Positions 1-4,662 are shown, numbered from the stretch's first letter. The stretch: DNA of 6,094 bases from JBGPIK01 sp041484845 (GCA_041484845.1 JBGPIK010000409.1:1-6094), one strand, 5' to 3'. Translations and numbers: made by a program. Notes: generated from the letters alone by a model not told the origin.

Positions 1-30
1 CGAGACGTTCCGGAAGTTGTTCCAATAGTT

Positions 31-59
31 GTAGGCGGATGTAGCGAAGCGCAATCCGG
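31..59 (+). repeat. Intergenic palindromic repeat, family B (GTAGG-CGGAT type), degenerate copy
   Basis: The stretch reads GTAGGCGGAT, a short linker, then AATCCGGG. The arms CGGAT (36-40) and ATCCG (54-58) are perfectly complementary and can form a small hairpin. It resembles the widespread intergenic repeat GTAGGGCGGATTAGC..., which I recognise from memory. A second degraded copy in opposite orientation lies at 1890-1925. It is probably a non-coding REP-like element. Confidence 0.5.
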
Positions 60-109
60 GAATGAATTCTCCTGTCACCCATGCTACGGAACTGCGCTAC
101 GCCGCAGGG

Positions 110-185
110 CTCCACCCATCCTACATTTGGAATGCGTCTTGCCGTAGGAGGGGTGGAGGCGTTGTGTGCCGATACCCATCGCTTT
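110..185 (+). repeat. Palindromic repeat, family A (GTAGGATGGGTGGAG type), copy 1
   Basis: The left arm CTCCACCCATCCTAC (110-124) is followed after 19 bases by GTAGGAGGGGTGGAG (144-158), which is its reverse complement with one mismatch. The right flank (159-184) ends in CGATACCCATCG. From 144 to 184 it is almost identical to copy 2 (1617-1656). An open frame of 106 codons across this block (81-401, +) only translates the repeat and should not be annotated as a gene. Confidence 0.8.
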
Positions 186-282
186 TGCGCGTCACGCCAA
201 ACACGAAAATTGCTTCCGTCTCTTCGTAACACCCTGATTCACACTCTGTCCTTTGGCGGTCCGATTTCTTCGGAAACGTTCC

Positions 283-312
283 GTAGGATGGCTGGAGCGC
301 AGCGACGCCCAT
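283..312 (+). repeat. Family A repeat, solo right half
   Basis: GTAGGATGGCTGGAGCGCAG followed by CGACGCCCATCA matches the right half of the family A element, in the common form whose centre is GCGCAGCGA. No left arm is present, so this is a single degenerate half-copy. It lies 29 bases before the 16-bp palindrome at 341-356. Confidence 0.55.
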
Positions 313-340
313 CAAAGCCACACGATTATTTTGTTGAAAG

Positions 341-356
341 TGTCCAATATTGGACA
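341..356. promoter_or_regulatory. Perfect 16-bp palindrome, possible operator
   Basis: TGTCCAATATTGGACA is fully self-complementary. The layout of two five-base half-sites (TGTCC and GGACA) around a six-base spacer matches the geometry of CRP/FNR-family dimer sites such as TGTGA-N6-TCACA, or CooA-type TGTC sites. It lies 268 bases upstream of the permease start, and a second weaker dyad (CATGTA/TACATG, 373-387) follows it. No regulator gene is in the window, so the binding protein is unknown. A chance palindrome remains possible. Confidence 0.35.
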
Positions 357-404
357 GATTTTGTTTTGCATCCATGTAGGTTACATGCAAGTATGAAGTA
401 GCGA

Positions 405-519
405 GATTAAATCTATTACGAGGTACCACCCTGACCATTAGGTAACACTTGCGAGCGTTTTACCAGTCCTCATGAGAGAGGCTGCGCGTACGGCACGCAG
501 TAGGCTGGAGGGTTTAATC
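405..519 (+). promoter_or_regulatory. Candidate structured 5' leader RNA (riboswitch-like fold) upstream of the permease
   Basis: A closing stem can form between GATTAAATCT (405-414) and GGGTTTAATC (510-519): ten pairs, two of them G-U. Inside it, CCAG-T-CCT (463-470) pairs with AGG-CTGG (502-508), and within that CTGCG (482-486) pairs with CGCAG (496-500) around an ACGG-containing loop. A competing hairpin GGTAA (441-445)/TTACC (460-464) shares bases with the second stem, so two folds are possible. The GGAGGG at 507-512, which could serve as the ribosome site of the small ORF at 521, is buried in the closed form. I could not match it to a known riboswitch class. The fold was found by eye and has no covariation support. 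Confidence 0.35.
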
Positions 520-520
520 G

Positions 521-619
521 ATGGCTAATCTAAAGGCAAGGTTATTCTTTAAAATAAGGGACTATCAGTTCGTGAGACTTGGAAACCAACAATTTTGCCG
601 ACCAAAAATAGGAGGGTAG
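521..619 (+). CDS. Possible 32-residue leader peptide upstream of the permease
   Basis: An ATG at 521 lies eight bases after GGAGGG (507-512), a good Shine-Dalgarno match. The frame stays open for 32 codons and stops with TAG at 617-619, four bases before the permease ATG. The peptide begins MANLKARLFFKIRDYQ and is basic, with one cysteine near its end and no signal peptide or membrane segment. Its 3' end covers the permease ribosome site (610-616), so its translation could couple to, or gate, the permease. I recognise no family. It may be a regulatory leader ORF or a chance frame; only conservation across relatives would separate the two. Confidence 0.35.
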   Translation: MANLKARLFFKIRDYQFVRLGNQQFCRPKIGG

Positions 620-623
620 ATCT

Positions 624-1469
624 ATGGCCGACCAGACGACTCAACAAGAGGTGTTATTAGACGTCAGAGTGGCTGAAGCCTCACGCCTATATAAGTTTTA
701 TCTTAACCAGGAAAAGAAGATCCTGGGAACCATAGCTGTGATCCTTTTCCTAACCACTTGGGAGGCATTCGGCAACTGGTTCCAAATTGTCAACCCGATG
801 TTCATGAGCGCTCCGTCACTGGTTTTTAACGCCGGGGTTCAGATGTTTGCGTCGGGCGAGATCTGGAACGACTTGTACATCAGTGGCATCGAATTCGCCT
901 GGGGGTATTCGCTTTCCGTGATCTTCGCTGTCCCTTTTGGCATCGCAATCGGTTGGTACAAGCGATTTGCCTGGGTCTGCGACCCGTTTGTTAACGCAAT
1001 GAACGCAACCCCACGCATTGCCCTCTTGCCCCTCGTCATTATTTGGCTGGGTATCGGCGTTCTCTCGAAAGTTGGTATTATCTTCTTGGGCGCAGTTTTT
1101 CCCCTGTTGATCAACACTCGGGATGGTGTAAAGACGACTCCGGCCAACCTACTTACCGCAGCTAGAAGCTTTGGGGCTTCGGAGTGGATGATCTTTAAGT
1201 CTGTCGTGCTTCCGTCTACCGTGCCATTCATTTTGACCGGTTTGCGATTGGCGGTGGGCCGCGCTCTTATCGGAGTCATGGTGGGTGAGCTCTACGCGGC
1301 GACAGCGGGGATTGGTTTTATGATCACGGTCGCCGGCGCAACCTTCCAGACCGACAAGGTCTTCGTCGGAGTTCTTATCTTCGCCATTTCGGGAATGACC
1401 CTGACCGCTGTGCTGGACCGCCTCGAACACCGCTTCGACAAATGGCGTCCAAAGGTGGGCGCAGAATAG
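624..1469 (+). CDS. ABC transporter permease, NitT/TauT (nitrate/sulfonate/bicarbonate) family
   Basis: This 281-residue inner-membrane permease is of the SsuC/TauC/NrtB type, which imports small organic anions such as sulfonates, taurine, nitrate or pyrimidine precursors as a homodimer with an ATPase and a periplasmic binding protein. After a polar N-terminus (1-32) there is a first membrane segment at about 33-56, then further hydrophobic segments at about 88-111, 131-164, 195-220 and 245-265. The cytoplasmic EAA loop that docks the ATPase is clear: TAARSFGASEW at 178-188, followed by LPSTVPFILTGLR (196-208). The length is normal for the family. The start is supported by AGGAGGG (610-616) seven bases before ATG. 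No ATPase or binding-protein gene adjoins it and a terminator follows, so it is an orphan subunit here and its substrate cannot be read from the sequence. Confidence 0.93.
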   Translation: MADQTTQQEVLLDVRVAEASRLYKFYLNQEKKILGTIAVILFLTTWEAFGNWFQIVNPMFMSAPSLVFNAGVQMFASGEIWNDLYISGIEFAWGYSLSVIFAVPFGIAIGWYKRFAWVCDPFVNAMNATPRIALLPLVIIWLGIGVLSKVGIIFLGAVFPLLINTRDGVKTTPANLLTAARSFGASEWMIFKSVVLPSTVPFILTGLRLAVGRALIGVMVGELYAATAGIGFMITVAGATFQTDKVFVGVLIFAISGMTLTAVLDRLEHRFDKWRPKVGAE

Positions 1470-1506
1470 TTTCCTCAATTGCAGAGTTGACAAAAGTTGT
1501 TGTCAT

Positions 1507-1548
1507 AAAAGGTGGCGTTTCGGAAAAATCCGGCGCTACCTTTTTTTT
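1507..1548 (+). terminator. Intrinsic terminator after the permease gene
   Basis: The stem AAAAGGTGGCG (1507-1517) pairs with CGCTACCTTTT (1534-1544), with one G-T wobble. It is capped by an inner hairpin CGGA (1521-1524)/TCCG (1529-1532) with an AAAA loop. An eight-base T run (1541-1548) follows. It lies 37 bases after the permease stop, so the permease transcript very probably ends here. Confidence 0.88.
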
Positions 1549-1582
1549 GCTTCGAACGAGATAGAATTTTGCTTTAGCAGCG

Positions 1583-1657
1583 CTCCACCCCATCCTACAT
1601 CCGGAATTACGTTACCGTAGGATGGGTGGAGGCGTTGTGTGCCGATACCCATCGCTT
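1583..1657 (+). repeat. Palindromic repeat, family A, copy 2
   Basis: The left arm CTCCACCCCATCCTAC (1583-1598, one extra C) pairs with GTAGGATGGGTGGAG (1617-1631), and the right flank continues to CGATACCCATCGCTTT (1642-1657). It matches copy 1 (110-185) in order and sequence, including the central GGAAT segment. The two copies therefore bracket the permease gene and its leader as direct repeats. Confidence 0.8.
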
Positions 1658-1761
1658 TGCATCTCACCCAACGTTGAACAATCGCCGCACCTCGTCACTC
1701 GTTAACTGAACGCCACCTATCCACATGGTGAGCTTGGAGGTCCCGTTTCATCGAAAAAAAA

Positions 1762-1876
1762 CGATGGGTATCGCGGAGCCCGTCCTGAGCCATGCCGAAG
1801 GGCTCCACCCATCCTACAAAATTCAAAAGTCATCCGACGTAGGATGGGTGGAGGCGCTTTGTGCCGATACCCATCG
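1762..1876. repeat. 115-bp composite inverted-repeat element, family A copy 3 (MITE/REP-like)
   Basis: The element begins CGATGGGTATCG (1762-1773) and ends with its perfect reverse complement CGATACCCATCG (1865-1876). Inner arms CTCCACCCATCCTAC (1803-1817) and GTAGGATGGGTGGAG (1839-1853) are a perfect 15-bp inverted repeat. The left arm carries an extra hairpin, GAGCCC (1776-1781)/GGGCTC (1800-1805), with the core GTCCTGAGCCATGCCGAAGG. I recognise that core as like another widespread intergenic repeat, so the element looks chimeric. No target-site duplication is obvious and no transposase is encoded. Confidence 0.8.
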
Positions 1877-1889
1877 TATTTGTCATGAC

Positions 1890-1925
1890 GGTGGGTTGTG
1901 GCTCTGCTCTCTAATCCACCCTACC
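1890..1925 (-). repeat. Palindromic repeat, family B, degenerate inverted copy
   Basis: GGTGGGTT (1890-1897) can pair with AATCCACC (1913-1920, one G-T), and the block ends in CCCTACC. It is the reverse orientation of the repeat at 31-59. A second small dyad, TAATCC (1912-1917)/GGATTA (1926-1931), overlaps it. It sits just past the stop of the minus-strand selenoprotein gene, so it would lie in that gene's 3' untranslated RNA. It lacks the U run of an intrinsic terminator. Confidence 0.45.
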
Positions 1926-1936
1926 GGATTAAATTT

Positions 1937-2488
1937 CTACGGCGGGCCGCTCGCCGCGCTGATGCGATCGATTTCTTGTAGCAGCTTAGCCTGCGTTGGT
2001 CGATCGGCCGGTTCCCGACTGCGGTGCGCAAAGAGAATGTTTCCCGTGCGGTCGATCAGGAAGTCGCCCCCCGCCTGTTGAATGTCCTCTTTGCCGTAGT
2101 CTTGCCGCTTCTCGCCTGCTCGCAGCAACTTAAAGTAGAGCTTTAAGGTCGCGGGCGAAAAGACGCGCCGCCAGGAGAGGCGCGGTAAAGCGAAAGCCCC
2201 ATAGGCGCGTCGATTGGGATCGGCCAAAATCGCAAATGGCCACCGGTGATACTCCTGATAACGGACAAGCATGGCCGGTTCAGCAAACGATATGACGATA
2301 ATGGAAACGCCGCGACGGCTGAATTCAGATTGTGCAGCTTGCACCTCGCCGAGGTGGTATTGGCAAGGAAGTCAGGCCAGGTGCCTGAGAAAAATCAGGA
2401 GAGCGTAATTTTGGAAATAATCCTTTATGGAAACCGCGCGGGCGCGCAGATTATAGAAGTGTAACTCATCGATGCAGACAGCTTTCAT
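1937..2488 (-). CDS. Peroxiredoxin-like thiol oxidoreductase (PRXL2/SelL-like, AhpC-TSA_2 type), putative selenoprotein with in-frame TGA = Sec39
   Basis: From ATG at 2488 the frame encodes 183 residues with one in-frame TGA (2372-2374) at codon 39. The residues before it, LLIFLRHLA (30-38), are the beta strand that precedes the active site in this thioredoxin-fold family. The residues after it, LPCQYHLGEVQ, place Cys42 so that TGA reads as selenocysteine in a U-L-P-C (UxxC) redox motif. Downstream are GVSIIVISFAEP (60-71), LADP (88-91) and GGDFLIDRTGNILFAHRS (140-157), all typical of the family. Expected role: cytosolic thiol-based peroxide or disulfide reduction. A hairpin right after the TGA fits a bacterial SECIS element. 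The ATG has only a weak ribosome site (GAGGG about 17 bases upstream). An ATG at 2533 would add 15 residues. A start at GTG 2344 would drop the active site. The alternative is a nonsense pseudogene, but the TGA falls exactly on the catalytic position. Confidence 0.8.
2338..2367 (-). promoter_or_regulatory. Putative bacterial SECIS element for the TGA at 2372-2374
   Basis: On the minus-strand mRNA, four bases after the UGA, a lower stem CUUG/CAAG (2367-2364 with 2341-2338) is followed by a seven-base 5' bulge. A perfect six-pair upper stem CACCUC/GAGGUG (2356-2351 with 2347-2342) closes a GGC loop (2350-2348). The loop begins 22 bases after the UGA and has G in its first two positions. Both agree with the known bacterial SECIS rules: a stem of at least four pairs, a short loop with a G near its start, and a distance of about 16-37 bases. 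Such hairpins recruit SelB with Sec-tRNA. Confidence 0.65.
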
Positions 2489-2615
2489 TGCAGCAAGCGC
2501 GCCCGCCCTCTGAACCGACGTGGACCGGAACATCAGGCGAACGCGCCAGCTACAGCAGCAAATTTGAACAGCGCACCGGCGCCTCCGACTAGCGCCCTGC
2601 GCTACAGCCTACATG

Positions 2616-2939
2616 CTACCAGCGGTTACGCCCGCCGCCGCCGCCGCCACCGCGTCTCTCCCCTCCACCGAAGCCACCGCCAGAACGCTTCTCCTGAGGA
2701 CGAGCCTCATTGACCGTTAGGTTACGGCCATCGAGGTCGGTCCCATTAAGCGCTTGAATCGCTTTCTGAGCCTCGTCTTGCGACGCCATTTCGACGAAGC
2801 CGAAGCCTCGCGAACGACCCGTGAACTTATCCGTGATCACTCGCGCAGACTCAACGGTTCCGTGCGCTGAAAAGATCTCCTGTAGTTGCGCATCGGTGGT
2901 TGCATACGGCAGACCACCTACGTAGATTTTACTGCTCAT
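2616..2939 (-). CDS. Small RRM-domain RNA-binding protein with glycine-rich tail
   Basis: This 107-residue cytosolic protein has a single RNA recognition motif (about 4-82). RNP2 is IYVGGL (5-10) and RNP1 is RGFGFVEM (44-51), with the aromatic residues Tyr6, Phe46 and Phe48 that stack on RNA bases. A short Gly/Arg tail (86-107) ends GGGRNRW. This is the layout of bacterial glycine-rich RNA-binding proteins (the cyanobacterial Rbp type), which bind single-stranded RNA and are often induced by cold. That regulation is family knowledge and is not visible here. The start is supported by AAGGAG (2946-2951) six bases before ATG. The glycine tail is encoded partly by a CCG-type trinucleotide run (2632-2648, plus-strand sense), which may be prone to length change. 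The selenoprotein gene follows 127 bases downstream on the same strand with no clear terminator between, so co-transcription is possible. Confidence 0.95.
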   Translation of the reverse strand: MSSKIYVGGLPYATTDAQLQEIFSAHGTVESARVITDKFTGRSRGFGFVEMASQDEAQKAIQALNGTDLDGRNLTVNEARPQEKRSGGGFGGGERRGGGGGGGRNRW

Positions 2940-3257
2940 GCCCTTCTCCTTCTGTTGTTAAAGAGTTGTGGTCTTTCACCCTGTGAGCCTGATCACCGCT
3001 GGAGCAGAACATGGAATGCACAACACGCTCTGGTCGGATTTATCCGCGAAGCACCGAGTCGCAAGGAAAGACACCCTAGACCTTCACCCCTATTTTTCCC
3101 ACTATCAGAAGGCCCCATACTGAAGTGTGATTTTAGATTAACCTGTGAACCGGGGGTCTTGCAAGCCATCCGTAATAAATTTTTTTCGCCCGATTTTCGA
3201 CCCCTTTCCCGGACCAAAGTCTTGCGCCCGCCGGAAATTTTGTATTAAGTAATCCGC
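2940..3257. other. Divergent intergenic region between the RRM gene and the dienelactone hydrolase-like gene
   Basis: This spacer of more than 300 bases must hold the promoters of both flanking genes. I see the RRM ribosome site (2946-2951) and, at the far end, the -10 box of the plus-strand gene (3258-3263). Reading frames here (2886-3248 +, 2993-3217 -) show no family features and low-complexity composition, so I do not call a gene. No convincing minus-strand -35/-10 pair could be fixed by eye. The RRM mRNA may have a long 5' leader. Confidence 0.5.
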
Positions 3258-3263
3258 TATAAT
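3258..3263 (+). promoter_or_regulatory. Sigma-70 type -10 box of the dienelactone hydrolase-like gene
   Basis: A perfect TATAAT lies 33 bases before the ATG at 3297, preceded by an AT-rich stretch. No good TTGACA-like -35 box is at the right distance (AAATTT at 3235-3240 is the 17-bp-spaced hexamer). The promoter may be weak or activator-dependent. Transcription would start near 3270, giving a short leader that carries the ribosome site AAGGAGG (3286-3292). Confidence 0.5.
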
Positions 3264-3296
3264 TCCCAAAAAACGACCCTATCCCAAGGAGGTTTT

Positions 3297-4055
3297 ATGT
3301 ACCGGACCGATATGTACGAAGGTATGCTGGCCGAAACCATCCCGATGCAGGGACATAAAGGGGATATGATTAATGCCTATTACGCGCGGCCGCTGGGGGC
3401 CGGCCCTTTTCCAGGCATGGTCATCATCCACCACGCCCCGGGGTGGGATGAGTGGTATCGGGAATGCGCGCGCCGTTATGCCCATCACGGCTATGTCACG
3501 ATTTCCCCCAATCTCTATTTCCGCGATGGCCATGGAACAGCCGAAGACGTCGGCGCCAAAGTTCGCTCGGGTGGCGGGATACCCGACGATCAAGTGCTGG
3601 GCGATCTCGAGGGCGCATTAAAGGTTCTGCGCTCGCAGGCCTATGTCAGCAAAAAGATCGGCGTCTTTGGAACCTGCTCCGGCGGGCGTCACGGCTTTCT
3701 GGCAGCGTGCCGGTTGAAGGGCGTCGATGCGTTAGTCGAGTGCTGGGGCGGCCGCGTAGTCATGTCCAAAGAAGATCTCACCCCCAAACAGCCCGTCGCG
3801 CCGATTGATTATACTAAAGATCTCTCGTGTCCGATGATCGGACTATTCGGCAACGACGACAAATCGCCATCGCCGGAGCAGGTGAACCAGCACGAGACGG
3901 AACTCAAGAAACAGGGCAAGAACTACGAATTTCATCGCTATGACGGCGCCGGCCATGGTTTTTTCTATTATGATCGCCCGGCCTATCGGCAGGAGCAGGC
4001 TGTGGACGGGTGGAAAAAAATCTTCGCGTTCCTGGAGAAGCATCTAGCCTCTTAA
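3297..4055 (+). CDS. Dienelactone hydrolase family protein (alpha/beta hydrolase)
   Basis: This 252-residue cytosolic alpha/beta hydrolase belongs to the dienelactone hydrolase (DLH) family, whose founder opens dienelactone to maleylacetate in chloroaromatic breakdown. The nucleophile elbow is FGTCSGG (124-130), with Cys127 as the nucleophile. The acid is most likely Asp188 in FGNDDKSPSP (184-193), and the base is His220 in GAGHGFF (218-223). An oxyanion-side segment VIIHHAPGWDEW (42-53) follows the first core strand. The classical DLH has a glutamate here that activates the cysteine; this protein has His-His-Ala-Pro instead, so the true substrate may differ. The start is supported by AAGGAGG (3286-3292) only four bases before ATG; in-frame ATGs at codons 6 and 10 are less well placed. 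It has its own -10 box and probably forms a single-gene unit. No aromatic-degradation genes adjoin it. Confidence 0.92.
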   Translation: MYRTDMYEGMLAETIPMQGHKGDMINAYYARPLGAGPFPGMVIIHHAPGWDEWYRECARRYAHHGYVTISPNLYFRDGHGTAEDVGAKVRSGGGIPDDQVLGDLEGALKVLRSQAYVSKKIGVFGTCSGGRHGFLAACRLKGVDALVECWGGRVVMSKEDLTPKQPVAPIDYTKDLSCPMIGLFGNDDKSPSPEQVNQHETELKKQGKNYEFHRYDGAGHGFFYYDRPAYRQEQAVDGWKKIFAFLEKHLAS

Positions 4056-4117
4056 CGGGAGTGCTGAAAGACTCTGAAATAAGGCTCGTCAAAAAGGTCC
4101 TATAGGCGGATGACCGA

Positions 4118-4191
4118 ATTGGAGTATGGCAGTATTGGGATGTTGGGTCTTAAGCGCATCACTCCACCACTCCAATACTTCAGTCTTGAAG
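4118..4191. repeat. Imperfect inverted repeat of GGAGTATTGG-type units in the spacer
   Basis: ATTGGAGT (4118-4125) and ACTCCAAT (4169-4176) are perfect 8-bp inverted arms. Between them lie further GGCAGTATTGGGATG and CATCACTCCACC units that extend the symmetry imperfectly. A second small hairpin CTTCA (4178-4182)/TGAAG (4187-4191) follows, and a seven-base T run (4203-4209) lies 11 bases later. It may act as a weak terminator for the dienelactone hydrolase-like gene, or it may be a remnant of a repeat based on alternating GGAGT and TTGG words. Confidence 0.5.
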
Positions 4192-4249
4192 TAGATCGTC
4201 CATTTTTTTCAAACGCCTGTCAATTTTCGAACGAACGAAAGGAGCCCCT

Positions 4250-4540
4250 ATGTGCACGATGATTGTTCATCAAGCAAAGATCGATGGCCGCGGCAAAGGA
4301 AGCAGCGGCTGGTTTAAACTCGACGAAGCCAACGTTTCCTACGATCACCCTTATGACATGCCTCTGGAACACGCGTTAAACATTGATTTCGTCAATGCGG
4401 CCGAGGGCCCGTCGGCGCGGGTCGCGGTGGAGCTCAGTGTCGAAGCGGCCCGTAATCTGGTGAAGAGCATAGAAGCAGTACTGGCGCAGGCAGAACAACG
4501 CGGCGTGTTGGAAGACGCGCCTTTGGCGCTATCCCGCTGA
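4250..4540 (+). CDS. DUF6295 family small protein, function unknown
   Basis: This 96-residue soluble protein begins MCTMIVHQAKIDG and continues GKGSSGWFKLDEANVSYDHP (16-35). It then has LEHALNIDFVN (39-49) and GPSARVAVELSVEAARNLV (53-71). I recognise this pattern as the DUF6295 family, a small conserved bacterial protein with no assigned function. The Cys2, Trp21, the YDHP and EHALNIDF motifs and the RVAVELS strand look like the conserved core. The last 15 residues are variable. There is no signal peptide or membrane segment. The start is secure: AAAGGAG (4238-4244) lies five bases before ATG, and the N-terminal MCTM fits the family. A strong hairpin follows the stop. Its neighbours (a hydrolase and an exporter) are about 194 and 122 bases away and need not be functionally linked. 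Confidence 0.88.
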   Translation: MCTMIVHQAKIDGRGKGSSGWFKLDEANVSYDHPYDMPLEHALNIDFVNAAEGPSARVAVELSVEAARNLVKSIEAVLAQAEQRGVLEDAPLALSR

Positions 4541-4548
4541 CGATCGGC

Positions 4549-4592
4549 CATAGAAGCGGGCGGCCGCGATCAGCGACTCGCCTGCTTCTATG
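4549..4592. terminator. Strong hairpin after the DUF6295 gene, probable terminator
   Basis: CATAGAAGCGGGCG (4549-4562) pairs with CGCCTGCTTCTATG (4579-4592) over 14 pairs with one G-T, around a 16-base loop. It begins nine bases after the DUF6295 stop. Only a short CGTTTG follows, so it is not a canonical U-tract terminator. It may stabilise the 3' end or act as a weak terminator, separating this gene from the exporter. Confidence 0.55.
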
Positions 4593-4595
4593 CGT

Positions 4596-4624
4596 TTGCA
4601 CGTCACCTTGTTTATCATTCTAAT
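4596..4624 (+). promoter_or_regulatory. Possible sigma-70 promoter of the MFS gene
   Basis: TTGCAC (4596-4601) and TCTAAT (4619-4624, five of six to TATAAT) are separated by 17 bases. They lie just past the hairpin at 4549-4592 and 38 bases before the MFS ATG. The -35 match is only partial, so this is a suggestion. Confidence 0.35.
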
Positions 4625-4662
4625 CTCGATGCGGCTCTGTTAATTTTTCCGCAACATTACAA

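Noticed and set aside
81..401. Plus-strand frame of 106 codons
   Set aside because: It is a translation of the family A repeats; the same peptide words recur in the frame at 1725-2081, and there is no ribosome site or domain.
419..432. T-box-like motif AGGGTGGTACCTCG on the minus strand
   Set aside because: It matches the T-box core at 13 of 14 bases, but no matching antiterminator partner (CCCT) or terminator follows on that strand and no minus-strand gene lies downstream.
121..438. Minus-strand frame of 105 codons
   Set aside because: It is antisense to repeat copy 1 and the palindrome region, with no protein-like features.
441..452. Sigma-54 promoter (GG...TGC) upstream of the permease
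   Set aside because: The GG to GC spacing is eight bases instead of the required ten.
441..510. Guanidine-I (ykkC) riboswitch suggested by AGGTAAC, CCAGTCC, GAGAG and ACGGC words
   Set aside because: The words are only loosely in order and the highly conserved core blocks of that class do not match; mini-ykkC would also need a second ACGR hairpin, which is absent.
1725..2081. Plus-strand frame of 118 codons
   Set aside because: It crosses the composite repeat and runs antisense into the selenoprotein gene; the codon content reflects the repeat only.
1937..2344. Short version of the peroxiredoxin-like gene starting at GTG 2344
   Set aside because: It removes the beta strand and the entire redox motif of the fold, has no ribosome site at a suitable position, and ignores clear homology-like coding upstream in the same frame.
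2372..2374. TGA as a nonsense mutation making a pseudogene
   Set aside because: The rest of the frame is intact, the TGA is exactly at the catalytic position with Cys three residues on, and a SECIS-like hairpin follows. It remains the main alternative, but it is less likely.
2246..2464. Plus-strand 72-codon frame
   Set aside because: It is antisense to the selenoprotein gene across its active site and has no ribosome site or recognisable features.
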